DNA of 17,056 nucleotides, taken from an uncultured Eubacteriales bacterium (GTDB lineage Bacteria; Bacillota; Clostridia; Lachnospirales; Lachnospiraceae). The stretch's first letter is position 1. Each line of letters opens with the position of its first letter. The notes under the pieces were generated by a model, which saw only the letters and a program-made list of their open reading frames with translations, was not told the origin of the DNA and made no database searches. Where the stretch lies: positions 1-17,056 of the forward strand of contig URND01000062.1 in NCBI GenBank assembly GCA_900549105.1. Reading direction: 5' to 3'. Position numbers and translations under genes: made by a program. Positions 1-7,545 of this stretch are shown in pieces.

Positions 1-2
1 TT

Positions 3-698
3 GAAGTTTTTATTTACCGGGATTCCAGCGACCGTTTGATTGCAACAACCGAAGAGCCGATGCTTACTCTGGGGCAGATAGGTCTGCTTCGGGTTAAAGA
101 GATTGGAAAAATAGGTGCATTTTTAGACTGGGGTTTGGAAAAGGATTTATTTCTTCCATATAAAGAGCAGACGGTGCAGGTACGGCCGGGAAAGAGCTAT
201 CTGGTGGCGTTATATATCGACAAAAGTAAACGACTTTGTGCGACAATGAGGATTTATGAGTATCTTTCGACAGATTCACCTTATGTAAAAGATGAAATGG
301 TGCAGGGCGTTGTATATCAGATAAATCAAAATCTGGGAGTATTTATTGCCGTGGACGGTAAGTATCATGGAATGATTCCGAGGAAAAATGCCCATGGACA
401 GTTTCGGATTGGAGATACAGTGCAGGTCCGGGTGGTTGCAGTGAGAGAAGATGGAAAGCTGGAATTAAGTATGCGGGAGCGGGTTGAATTTCAGATAGAT
501 AAAGATGCTGCGGTTGTTATGGAAGTGCTGGAAAGCTACGATGGCGTGCTTCCTTTTTCAGAAAAGGCATCTCCGGCGGTGATTGAACGGGAATTAAATA
601 TGTCCAAGGGAGCCTTTAAACGGGCGGTAGGACATTTGCTTAAAATGAAAAAAATTCAGATAGAGCAGCACAAAATACGCATCAGGGCTGACCAGTAA
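3..698 (+). CDS. cvfB: CvfB-like S1-domain RNA-binding protein, 5'-truncated by the window edge
   Basis: This is the 3' part of a conserved S1 RNA-binding protein of the CvfB/YitL family, which in Staphylococcus is linked to RNA binding and virulence-gene control. The reading frame is open from base 3. The residues before the first possible TTG start (base 36) read VFIYRDSSDRLIATT, which resembles the conserved N-terminal part of the family, so the true start probably lies upstream of the window. Visible parts are an S1-like segment with KIGAFLDWGL, a second S1/OB segment with QNLGVFIAVDGKYHGMIP, and a C-terminal winged-helix-like region (roughly the last 70 residues, containing MSKGAFKRAVGHLLK). 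The gene ends at a TAA, followed 9 bp later by an intrinsic terminator, so it ends its transcription unit. The family call is firm; the cellular role in this organism is not known. Confidence 0.85.
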   Translation, partial: EVFIYRDSSDRLIATTEEPMLTLGQIGLLRVKEIGKIGAFLDWGLEKDLFLPYKEQTVQVRPGKSYLVALYIDKSKRLCATMRIYEYLSTDSPYVKDEMVQGVVYQINQNLGVFIAVDGKYHGMIPRKNAHGQFRIGDTVQVRVVAVREDGKLELSMRERVEFQIDKDAAVVMEVLESYDGVLPFSEKASPAVIERELNMSKGAFKRAVGHLLKMKKIQIEQHKIRIRADQ

Positions 699-707
699 AT
701 ACTTATG

Positions 708-736
708 ACCGGAGGACGAAGAATCCTCCGGTTTTT
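708..736 (+). terminator. Intrinsic terminator after cvfB
   Basis: A perfect 9-bp GC-rich stem, ACCGGAGGA (708–716) with TCCTCCGGT (724–732), a 7-nt loop and a run of five T at 732–736. It starts 9 bp after the cvfB stop codon and isolates that gene from the hydrolase gene downstream. Confidence 0.92.
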
Positions 737-785
737 ACATTTTATGGCAGAGAATTAACGGCTTATTACGGAAGAATGTTAAAAA

Positions 786-802
786 TGTAAATGAATTGTT
801 AC
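786..802 (+). promoter_or_regulatory. Upstream WalR (YycF) box
   Basis: TGTAAA-TGAAT-TGTTAC matches the published WalR consensus TGTWAH-N5-TGTWAH exactly. It ends 19 bp upstream of the −35 hexamer (822), centred near −63 relative to the predicted start site. In Bacillus and Staphylococcus, WalR activates cell-wall hydrolase genes from sites upstream of the promoter. The site match is seen directly; binding is inferred. Confidence 0.6.
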
Positions 803-821
803 AAAAAAATTACAATAAAGG

Positions 822-850
822 TTGACAAGGGGCGGGGAGTTTGTTAGAAT
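822..850 (+). promoter_or_regulatory. SigA-type promoter of the NlpC/P60 gene
   Basis: A perfect −35 TTGACA (822–827), a 17-bp spacer and −10 TAGAAT (845–850) preceded by TG at 842–843 (extended −10). The predicted start site is near 857, giving a 5' untranslated region of about 85 nt before the ATG at 943. Confidence 0.85.
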
Positions 851-856
851 GATACC

Positions 857-873
857 TGTAACAGAAATGTAAT
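857..873 (+). promoter_or_regulatory. Downstream WalR (YycF) box at the start site
   Basis: TGTAAC-AGAAA-TGTAAT is a second exact match to TGTWAH-N5-TGTWAH. It begins 7 bp after the −10 hexamer and so covers the predicted transcription start. Sites placed here would normally repress. Together with the upstream box it suggests two-way control, but this is inference from position only. Confidence 0.55.
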
Positions 874-942
874 ATATGCAATGTAAATATAACGAAAAAA
901 TTACGAAGGCATAAAATTACTTAGATTAGGAGGAAATGACCA

Positions 943-2433
943 ATGGGAAAATTAAAATTTGCACCGTGTGTTTTCGGTATCGCCGCAGCAGTTGTATTCG
1001 GTACAAATCCAATAGGTGTTCAGGCAGCTCCGGTTACTACAACAAAATATGATGTTTCATTTGGAGATTTGGATATCCAGGGAAAAATTATTTATACAGC
1101 AACAGAGGAAGTTGCTTCCCCATTTTATAAGAAAGGGATTTCTACAGCGGAAGATTGTGTAATGATTCGTAAGGAGCCGAGCACAGACAGTGAAGCAGTT
1201 GGAAAGCTTTACTTTGGCGCTGGTTTTGAAATCCTTGATGAAACTGACGGATGGATACATATTCAGTCTGGCAATTGCGAAGGCTATGTATCTGCAGACT
1301 ATGTTGTTACAGGTAAGGATGCAGAAGAAGTTGCAAAGAATACAGAAACAGTAAGCAGTTATGCAAAGATTGTAGCGGACGGCGTAGAGATTAAAGCGGA
1401 AGCATCCGATGATGCGGAAGTGATCGCAACTGCAGGAAGCGAAGAAATTCTTGAAGTTGTCGCCGTGATTCCTGAGTCGGATTGGACAAAGGTAAATAAA
1501 GACGGTGTTGAAGGCTTTGTAAAGAACCAGGCCGTTGAAGTTGGCGTTGATTATACTTCAGCTATTTCCATGGAGGAAGAAGCACAGCGCGAAGCCGAAT
1601 TGCAGAGAGCGCTTGAGGAAGAACGTTTGGCAGCAGAGGCTGCTGCAGAGCAGACAGAAGCCCCTGCAGAGCAGACAGATGCTGCAGCAGAAGAAGCAGA
1701 GGCGCCTGCAGAGCAGACAGAAGCCCCTGCAGAAGAGACAGAGGCGCCTGTCGAAGAGACGGAAGCGCCGGCAGAAGAAACAGAGGCGCCTGAGGAGCAG
1801 GCAGGAAGTGAATCCACTTTATACATTGAAGATGTATCTAAAACTGTGTGGACAACAGATGCAGTGAATGTCAGAGCAAATGCAGATTCTTCTTCCAGCA
1901 GAGTAGGAGGCCTTGGAAAAGGGGCTAGTATTACCCGTACAGGGATTTGTGATAATGGCTGGAGCCGTGTAGATTACGATGGAACAACTGCTTACATCCA
2001 CAGTGATTATCTGACAACCACTGAGCCGGTTAAAGAAGAGCCGACTTATAATAATTCATCTTCAAGCAGCGGTCAGGGACAAGAGATTGTTGACTACGCA
2101 AGACAGTTCCTTGGTAATCCATATGTTTATGGAGGAACATCCTTAACAAATGGAACCGACTGTTCAGGTTTTGTTCAGAGTGTATATGCACACTTTGGCT
2201 ATTCTCTTCCTAGAACATGTACAACCCAGTCAGTATGCGGGCGGGGAGTATCAGTGGATGAATTACAGCCAGGCGATTTGGTTATTTACTCTGTTTATGG
2301 AGAAATTGAACATATTGCTATCTATTCTGGCAATGGCAACACTATTCATGCCAGCAACTGGGATACAGGTATTATTGAAACCAGTCTTTCCTACAGCGGA
2401 GATATTTATTGCTGCAGAAGGATTGTAGATTAA
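943..2433 (+). CDS. Secreted SH3b–NlpC/P60 peptidoglycan endopeptidase
   Basis: A predicted exported cell-wall hydrolase of 496 residues. An N-terminal signal peptide (about 1–28, hydrophobic core GIAAAVVFG, cleavage likely after VQA) is followed by bacterial SH3 domains at about 67–123, 140–197 and 300–360. A low-complexity linker of seven 7-residue repeats (235–283) separates the second and third. The C-terminal NlpC/P60 domain (about 380–496) carries the catalytic Cys407 in DCSGF, His457 in EHIAIY and His469 in TIHAS. Such enzymes usually cut the gamma-D-Glu–diamino acid bond of stem peptides, while the SH3b domains bind the wall. The start is set by AGGAGG at 928–933, 9 nt before the ATG. 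The gene is monocistronic: promoter at 822, terminator at 2464. Two WalR boxes flank the promoter, matching the control of LytE and CwlO in B. subtilis. The exact bond cut is not shown by the sequence. Confidence 0.93.
   Translation: MGKLKFAPCVFGIAAAVVFGTNPIGVQAAPVTTTKYDVSFGDLDIQGKIIYTATEEVASPFYKKGISTAEDCVMIRKEPSTDSEAVGKLYFGAGFEILDETDGWIHIQSGNCEGYVSADYVVTGKDAEEVAKNTETVSSYAKIVADGVEIKAEASDDAEVIATAGSEEILEVVAVIPESDWTKVNKDGVEGFVKNQAVEVGVDYTSAISMEEEAQREAELQRALEEERLAAEAAAEQTEAPAEQTDAAAEEAEAPAEQTEAPAEETEAPVEETEAPAEETEAPEEQAGSESTLYIEDVSKTVWTTDAVNVRANADSSSSRVGGLGKGASITRTGICDNGWSRVDYDGTTAYIHSDYLTTTEPVKEEPTYNNSSSSSGQGQEIVDYARQFLGNPYVYGGTSLTNGTDCSGFVQSVYAHFGYSLPRTCTTQSVCGRGVSVDELQPGDLVIYSVYGEIEHIAIYSGNGNTIHASNWDTGIIETSLSYSGDIYCCRRIVD
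1645..1791 (+). repeat. Seven 21-bp tandem repeats coding an acidic Ala/Glu/Pro linker
   Basis: Seven head-to-tail 21-bp units inside the hydrolase gene, coding variants of AEQTEAP / AEETEAP (residues 235–283). All copies keep the frame. The units have diverged at third positions but remain similar enough to recombine. The encoded stretch is probably an extended, negatively charged spacer between SH3b domains. Confidence 0.9.
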
Positions 2434-2463
2434 ATTTGATTTCCTTTTTCTGATAATAATCTT

Positions 2464-2506
2464 AAAAAACACCTGATAAATCTTTATGGTTTATCGGGTG
2501 TTTTTT
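2464..2506 (+). terminator. Intrinsic terminator after the NlpC/P60 gene
   Basis: Inverted repeat CACCTGATAAA (2470–2480) with TTTATCGGGTG (2490–2500), one G·U pair, flanked by AAAAAA on the left and TTTTTT on the right (2501–2506). It lies 31 bp after the stop codon. The A/T flanks could let it act in both directions. Confidence 0.9.
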
Positions 2507-2528
2507 GTTTCCATAGCTTCTATATCCC

Positions 2529-2744
2529 GGTGGATAATTCACTGGATTGGAGTATGTAAAAAAAGCTCGAAATAGGGGATTTTATTGAAAATGCACAAAA
2601 AATATGTCGAAGCAATGTATAAAACAAAAAATATTCATTTGAGCTTATCCACAATTCACAGAGTTATCCACATTGAAAAATCTAGATTTTCTCGGAAAAA
2701 TCGACTTATACACAGAGTTATCCACTTTATCCACAATGTATAAA
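2529..2744 (+). promoter_or_regulatory. DnaA-box cluster in an AT-rich intergenic region
   Basis: Five DnaA 9-mers (consensus TTATNCACA) lie on the + strand within 91 bp: TTATCCACA at 2645–2653, 2664–2672 and 2727–2735, TTATACACA at 2706–2714, and TTATCCACT (one mismatch) at 2718–2726. The last two abut with no gap. A 15-bp direct repeat, CACAGAGTTATCCAC, occurs at 2657–2671 and 2711–2725. A further one-mismatch box is on the − strand at 2529–2537. An AT palindrome (AAAATCTAGATTTT, 2677–2690) sits in the middle, and CAATGTATAAA flanks both sides (2613–2623, 2734–2744). Established knowledge: such clusters occur in oriC and in extra-origin DnaA-binding clusters that tune initiation. No dnaA or dnaN lies in the window and genes on both sides point the same way, so an extra-origin cluster is the more likely reading. 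Confidence 0.8.
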
Positions 2745-2819
2745 GGTTGAATGAAATGAAAAAAGGCAAAAATATGTTTTGGTGAAAACGTAAAAATCAT
2801 TGAAAATGTGTGTAATCGC

Positions 2820-2847
2820 TTGACTTTTTTGTTGTCTATTATATAGT
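2820..2847 (+). promoter_or_regulatory. Possible distal promoter upstream of hpf
   Basis: TTGACT (2820–2825), a 16-bp spacer and TATAGT (2842–2847). It lies between the DnaA cluster and the proximal hpf promoter and would give a leader of about 135 nt. The match is fair, and no transcript is implied by anything else. Confidence 0.4.
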
Positions 2848-2928
2848 GTCGAATGGCTTTGTTTCGTCTGTTTTCTTGGTGAAATGTGTTAAATTACAAA
2901 ATATTTTCAGAAAATACAACAAGTTGAC

Positions 2929-2956
2929 TTGAAAGAATAAGCAAATGTGATATAAT
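2929..2956 (+). promoter_or_regulatory. Proximal hpf promoter
   Basis: TTGAAA (2929–2934), a 16-bp spacer and a perfect TATAAT (2951–2956) with TGA just before it (extended −10). The transcript would start near 2963, about 27 nt before the hpf ATG and just ahead of its AAGGAG ribosome binding site. Confidence 0.75.
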
Positions 2957-2989
2957 TAAAACATAATTACACAGTAAGGAGTGATATGT

Positions 2990-3517
2990 ATGCGTATTAC
3001 GATTAGCGGAAAAAATATCGATGTGACTCAGGGGCTTAAAGATACGATTTATGAGAAGTTAGGTAAATTAGATAAATATTTTACCCCGGAGACAGAAGCA
3101 ATCGTTACACTCAGTGTAGAAAAGAACCGTCAGAAAATCGAAGTTACTGTGCCAATTAAGGGCAGCGTGATTCGCGCTGAGCAGGTGAGTGATGATATGT
3201 ATGTTTCGATTGATTTGGTACAGGAGATTATTGAACGTCAGATGCGCAAGCATAAAACCCGCCTTGTAAACAGATATCGGGGCGGCGGTAATTTCCAGCA
3301 GGCATTTATTGAGCTGGAAGCTGAGGAACCGGAAGAAATCCGAATTGTACGTTCCAAAAAATTTGCAATGAAGCCGATGGACCCGGAGGAGGCCTGCATC
3401 CAGATGGAATTATCAGGGCATAGTTTCTTTGTATTCCGCAATGCGGAGACGGATGATGTCAATGTGGTTTATAAACGTAAGGGAAATACTTATGGATTAA
3501 TTGAACCTGAATATTAA
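2990..3517 (+). CDS. hpf: Long-form ribosome hibernation-promoting factor
   Basis: A 175-residue long-form HPF, which pairs idle 70S ribosomes into inactive 100S dimers under starvation or stationary phase. The N-terminal RaiA-like domain (about 1–100; MRITISGKNIDVTQGLKD, later MRKHKTRLVNRYR) binds the 30S decoding region. The C-terminal domain (about 118–175; VRSKKFAMKPMDPEEACIQM, then FFVFRNAETDDVNVVYKRK) is the dimerisation module that separates long HPF from short HPF or YfiA. The ATG at 2990 is chosen because AAGGAG (2976–2981) lies 8 nt upstream. A GTG at 2982–2984 is out of frame, and the in-frame start at 2981 overlaps the ribosome binding site. Monocistronic, with a promoter at 2929 and a terminator at 3551. 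The hpf–secA–prfB order also occurs in Bacillus. Confidence 0.95.
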   Translation: MRITISGKNIDVTQGLKDTIYEKLGKLDKYFTPETEAIVTLSVEKNRQKIEVTVPIKGSVIRAEQVSDDMYVSIDLVQEIIERQMRKHKTRLVNRYRGGGNFQQAFIELEAEEPEEIRIVRSKKFAMKPMDPEEACIQMELSGHSFFVFRNAETDDVNVVYKRKGNTYGLIEPEY

Positions 3518-3550
3518 TAAAAAATAGGAGTTTTGATTAAATAATAATCA

Positions 3551-3585
3551 GGGCTGCTGCATTTGTAAATGCAGCAGCCCTTTTT
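3551..3585 (+). terminator. Intrinsic terminator after hpf
   Basis: A strong perfect stem of at least 13 bp, GGGCTGCTGCATT with AATGCAGCAGCCC, a TGTA loop and TTTTT at 3581–3585. It separates hpf from the secA promoter. Confidence 0.95.
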
Positions 3586-3631
3586 GTTCGCCGGAGGTGG
3601 ACCCTTGTCCGCCATATGAGAGATTTTTTCG

Positions 3632-3660
3632 TTGGCAAACCGGTGTTTCTGTGGTACAAT
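3632..3660 (+). promoter_or_regulatory. secA promoter
   Basis: TTGGCA (3632–3637), a 17-bp spacer and TACAAT (3655–3660), preceded by TGG (extended −10). The start site would be near 3667, giving a leader of about 55 nt before secA. It lies just after the hpf terminator. Confidence 0.8.
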
Positions 3661-3720
3661 AATTAATACGTGTTTTATAGAAGATACTTAAAATGAAATA
3701 GAAAGATTAGTAGGAGTGAT

Positions 3721-6339
3721 ATGATGGGCTTGTTTTCAAAGATTATGGGAACTCACAGCCAGAGAGAGTTGAAGCGGATTTATCCGTTGGTGGATAAGAT
3801 TGAGGCGCTGGCCCCGGCCGTTGAAAAGCTTTCTGATGAAGAACTTAGAAGTAAGACCGCTGTCTTTAAAGAGCGTTTGGAACGCGGAGAGACATTGGAT
3901 GATCTGCTTGTGGAAGCTTTTGCGGTTGTCCGTGAGGCAGCATACAGAGTATTGGGAATGCGCCACTACCGGGTGCAGTTAATCGGTGGTATTATTTTGC
4001 ATCAGGGGCGTATATCCGAGATGAAAACCGGTGAAGGTAAGACACTTGTTTCCACACTTCCGGCTTATTTGAACGCGCTGGAAGGCAAAGGTGTCCATAT
4101 TGTTACGGTAAATGACTATCTGGCCAAACGAGATGCGGAGTGGATGGGTAAAGTTCATGAATTTCTTGGCCTGACTGTAGGCGTTGTTTTAAACAGTATG
4201 ACGCCGGAAGAAAGAAAGGCGGCTTATGCCTGCGATATTACTTATGCAACCAATAATGAACTGGGATTTGATTATCTGAGAGATAATATGGTTGTCTATA
4301 AAGAAAAATTGGTTCAGCGGGGACTTCATTATGCCATCATCGATGAGGTCGATTCCGTTTTGATTGATGAGGCCAGAACACCGCTGATTATTTCCGGGCA
4401 GAGTGGAAAATCCACGGAGCTGTATCGGGCCTGTGATATTCTGGCGCGCCAGATGGAGCGGGGCGAGGCCAGCGGCGAGATGACAAAAATGACGGCAATC
4501 ATGGGCGAAGAGATTATTGAAACCGGTGATTACATTGTCAATGAAAAAGAAAAGAACGTATCTCTGACAGAGGATGGCGTGAAGAAAGTAGAACAGTTCT
4601 TTCATATCGCCAACCTGGCAGATGCAGAGAACCTGGAAATTCAGCATAATATTATCCTTGCGCTTCGCGCTCATAATCTGATGCATAGAGACCATGATTA
4701 TGTTGTAAAAGACGACCAGGTACTGATTGTCGATGAATTTACTGGCCGTATTATGCCGGGCCGCCGTTATTCCGACGGACTTCATCAGGCCATCGAGGCG
4801 AAAGAGGGCGTGAAGGTTAAACGGGAGAGCAAGACTCTGGCAACCATTACCTTCCAGAATTTCTTTAACAAATATGAGAAAAAAGCGGGTATGACCGGTA
4901 CAGCTCTTACTGAAGAACAGGAATTCCGTGACATTTATGGAATGGATGTTATCGAGATTCCAACCAATGAGCCGGTGCGCCGTGTCGACCATGAAGATTT
5001 GGTTTATAAGACGAAACGGGAAAAGGTCAACGCGGTAACGGACACGATTGTCGAGGCTCATGAAAAAGGCCAGCCGGTATTGGTTGGCACGATTACTATC
5101 GAGTCCTCAGAAATTTTCAGCGATGCCTTAAAGAAACGGGGAATTCCGCATAAAGTATTGAATGCCAAGTTTCATGAGATGGAAGCTGAGATTGTCGCTC
5201 AGGCCGGACAGGCCGGGGCCGTTACCATTGCTACCAACATGGCCGGCCGTGGTACGGATATCAAGTTGGGCGAAGGGGTTGCCGAGTTGGGCGGTTTGAT
5301 GATTATTGGAACGGAGCGGCATGAATCCCGCCGTATCGATAACCAGCTCCGCGGACGTTCCGGCCGTCAGGGAGACCCGGGTGAATCCAGATTTTTCATT
5401 TCCCTGGAGGATGATCTGATGCGTCTCTTCGGCTCGGAAAGACTGATGGGCGTTTTCAACTCCCTTGGATTCCCGGAGGGGGAGGCAATTCAGCATAAGA
5501 TGCTTTCCAGCGCCGTGGAAAAGGCTCAGATGAAAATCGAGTCCAATAACTACGGTATTCGTAAAAATGTCCTGGAATATGACCAGGTAATGAACGAACA
5601 GCGTGAGATTATCTATGCAGAGCGTTTGCGTGTGCTTGACGGCGATAATATGCGTGATGTTATTTTCAAAATGATTCGTGATGTTGTCAAAAATCATGTG
5701 CATATGCATATTCCGGCGGAAAGCCAGGTGGAAGAGAAGGATTTGGAAAAACTGGAGCAGAAGATTGGGGTGGAAGACCTGGATATGGAAAGTCTGGCTC
5801 AGGGCCTGATTCCGGTGATTCCATTTACAAATGTGTCATGGAAACCGGAGGATTATGCCGGTAAAAACGCAGGGCAGCTTATTCAGGAACTCCAGGATAG
5901 AGCCATTGAAATTTATGAGGCAAAAGAAAAAGAATTTCCGGAGGAAGAGCATGTTCGTGAATTGGAGCGCGTTGTTCTTCTGAAAATGATTGACCGCCGC
6001 TGGATGGACCATATCGACAATATGGAACAGCTCCGCCAGAGCATCGGGCTTCAGGCGTACGGCCAGAGAGACCCGCTGGTAGAATACCGTTTTGCCGGTT
6101 ACGATATGTTTGATGAAATGACTCAGGGAATTTCCGAGGATACGGTCCAGGCGCTCATGCACATCCGCATCCAGCAGACCGTTGAACGGGAAGAAGTTGC
6201 CAAGGTCACCGGTACAAATAAAGACGATTCCGCTGCAAAACAGCCGGTACGCCGTAAAGAGGGTAAGGTTTATCCGAATGACCCGTGTCCGTGCGGCAGC
6301 GGTAAAAAATATAAACAGTGCTGCGGACGCAAAAAATAG
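3721..6339 (+). CDS. secA: Preprotein translocase ATPase SecA
   Basis: SecA, the motor ATPase that drives unfolded preproteins through SecYEG. It is 872 residues, between the B. subtilis (841) and E. coli (901) lengths. Visible motifs are Walker A around residues 102–108 (KTGEGKT), the DEVD Walker B (208–211), the helicase-like segment TNMAGRGTDIKLGEG, and RQGDPGESRFFISLEDDLM. The C-terminal zinc-binding SEC-C tail is CPCGSGKKYKQCC (Cys856, 858, 867, 868), which ends in Cys-Cys rather than the E. coli Cys-His. Two adjacent ATGs (3721, 3724) follow AGGAG at 3712–3716. The second has the better spacing (7 nt), so the true protein may be one residue shorter. No terminator is seen in the 66 bp before prfB, so the two are probably co-transcribed, as in Bacillus. 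Confidence 0.98.
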   Translation: MMGLFSKIMGTHSQRELKRIYPLVDKIEALAPAVEKLSDEELRSKTAVFKERLERGETLDDLLVEAFAVVREAAYRVLGMRHYRVQLIGGIILHQGRISEMKTGEGKTLVSTLPAYLNALEGKGVHIVTVNDYLAKRDAEWMGKVHEFLGLTVGVVLNSMTPEERKAAYACDITYATNNELGFDYLRDNMVVYKEKLVQRGLHYAIIDEVDSVLIDEARTPLIISGQSGKSTELYRACDILARQMERGEASGEMTKMTAIMGEEIIETGDYIVNEKEKNVSLTEDGVKKVEQFFHIANLADAENLEIQHNIILALRAHNLMHRDHDYVVKDDQVLIVDEFTGRIMPGRRYSDGLHQAIEAKEGVKVKRESKTLATITFQNFFNKYEKKAGMTGTALTEEQEFRDIYGMDVIEIPTNEPVRRVDHEDLVYKTKREKVNAVTDTIVEAHEKGQPVLVGTITIESSEIFSDALKKRGIPHKVLNAKFHEMEAEIVAQAGQAGAVTIATNMAGRGTDIKLGEGVAELGGLMIIGTERHESRRIDNQLRGRSGRQGDPGESRFFISLEDDLMRLFGSERLMGVFNSLGFPEGEAIQHKMLSSAVEKAQMKIESNNYGIRKNVLEYDQVMNEQREIIYAERLRVLDGDNMRDVIFKMIRDVVKNHVHMHIPAESQVEEKDLEKLEQKIGVEDLDMESLAQGLIPVIPFTNVSWKPEDYAGKNAGQLIQELQDRAIEIYEAKEKEFPEEEHVRELERVVLLKMIDRRWMDHIDNMEQLRQSIGLQAYGQRDPLVEYRFAGYDMFDEMTQGISEDTVQALMHIRIQQTVEREEVAKVTGTNKDDSAAKQPVRRKEGKVYPNDPCPCGSGKKYKQCCGRKK

Positions 6340-6405
6340 TCCGGGCCCTTTATCCCGGGCCTGCAGTCCGGGAAAATGTTCAAATATAAGAAAGAAGGTG
6401 AAGCA

Positions 6406-7528
6406 ATGGTTGAATTAGACCAGTTTAAAGTAACATTAACCAGTTACGAAACACCATTAGCGGAAGTGAGGGATTCACTTTGACCTGGCTTACAAAAAGT
6501 CCAGAATCGGTGAATTAGAAAATATTATGGAGGAGCCCGGATTTTGGGATAATCCGGACAACTCCCAGAAAGCCATGAAAGAATTGAAACATCTGAAGGA
6601 TACGGTGGAAAAGTATGAAGCTTTGGAAACGGCCTATGAGGATGTGGAGACTTTAATTGAAATGGGCTATGAGGAAAATGACGAAAGTCTTATTCCTGAA
6701 ATCGAGGAGGCGCTGAATCTGTTCATTGAGGAACTGGAGGAATTGCGCATATCGACATTGCTGAGTGATGAATATGATGATAATAATGCCATTTTAACGC
6801 TCCATGCGGGAGCCGGCGGTACGGAAGCCTGCGACTGGGCCGGAATGTTGTACCGCATGTACAGCCGCTGGGCTGAAAAACACGGATTTGCAACGGAAGT
6901 CCTGGATTTTCTGGATGGTGATGAGGCCGGTATAAAAGCAATCACGATGCAGATTAACGGGGACAACGCCTATGGCTATCTGAAGGCGGAGAAAGGCATC
7001 CATCGGCTGGTGCGTATTTCTCCGTTTAATGCGGCGGGCAAACGGCAGACATCCTTTGCCTCCTGCGATGTTATTCCGGATATTGAAGAAGACCTGGATG
7101 TGGAAATCAACGATAAGGATCTGAGGATTGATACTTACCGTTCCAGCGGCGCCGGCGGTCAGCATATCAATAAAACCTCTTCGGCTATTCGTATTACCCA
7201 TCTGCCGACGGGAATTGTGGTGCAGTGCCAGAATGAACGTTCGCAGCATATGAATAAAGACAAGGCGATGCAGATGCTGAAAGCCAAATTATATCTTTTG
7301 AAACAGCAGGAAAATGAGGAAAAAGCTTCGGATATCCGTGGGGAAGTGAAAGAAATCGGTTGGGGCAATCAGATTCGTTCCTATGTTATGCAGCCGTATA
7401 AGCTGGTAAAAGACCATCGAACCAATACGGAAATCAGCAATGTGGACAGTGTCATGGACGGCAATATCGACCCATTTATTAACGCTTATCTGAAATGGCG
7501 GAGCATTGGTAAAAACAAGGCAGAATAA
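6406..7528 (+). CDS. prfB: Peptide chain release factor 2 (programmed +1 frameshift)
   Basis: RF2, which reads UGA and UAA stop codons and triggers peptide release. The ATG at 6406 opens a 25-codon frame ending at an in-frame TGA (6481–6483). Reading continues in the +1 frame from GAC at 6482, giving a 373-residue product of normal RF2 length. The class-defining codon-recognition tripeptide SPF is at 205–207 (RF1 would have PxT). The catalytic GGQ is at 250–252, the same numbering as E. coli RF2, followed by the conserved HINKTSSAIRITH. Upstream is secA and downstream the HTH/ACT gene, 17 bp away with its own good ribosome binding site. Control is translational: low RF2 raises frameshifting at the TGA, restoring its own level. 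This is an intact gene and not a pseudogene. Confidence 0.97.
6469..6484 (+). promoter_or_regulatory. prfB programmed +1 frameshift site
   Basis: An internal Shine-Dalgarno-like AGGGA (6469–6473), a 4-nt gap, then CTT-TGA-C (6478–6484). CTTTGAC is the classic RF2 slip site. The stimulator here is AGGGA rather than the E. coli AGGGGG and sits one base further from CTT. Confidence 0.95.
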
Positions 7529-7545
7529 TGCCGGAGGCATAAAGT

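Noticed and set aside
2645..2735. The DnaA cluster as the chromosomal origin itself
   Set aside because: No dnaA, dnaN or rpmH nearby, and cvfB and the hydrolase gene on the left are oriented the same way as the genes on the right, with G-rich + strands on both sides; an origin normally sits at a strand switch. Not excluded without a whole-genome skew plot.
3596..3613. Hairpin GGTGGAC-CCTT-GTCCGCC between the hpf terminator and the secA promoter
   Set aside because: It lies outside both predicted transcripts and has no T-run; probably chance or a relic.
4189..5061. Open frame of 290 codons on the − strand inside secA
   Set aside because: Shadow of the secA coding frame; low-complexity residue use, no ribosome binding site and no recognisable domain.
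6340..6405. GC-rich CCGGG repeats between secA and prfB as a terminator
   Set aside because: The repeats can pair only weakly in several ways and no T-run follows; read-through into prfB is more likely.
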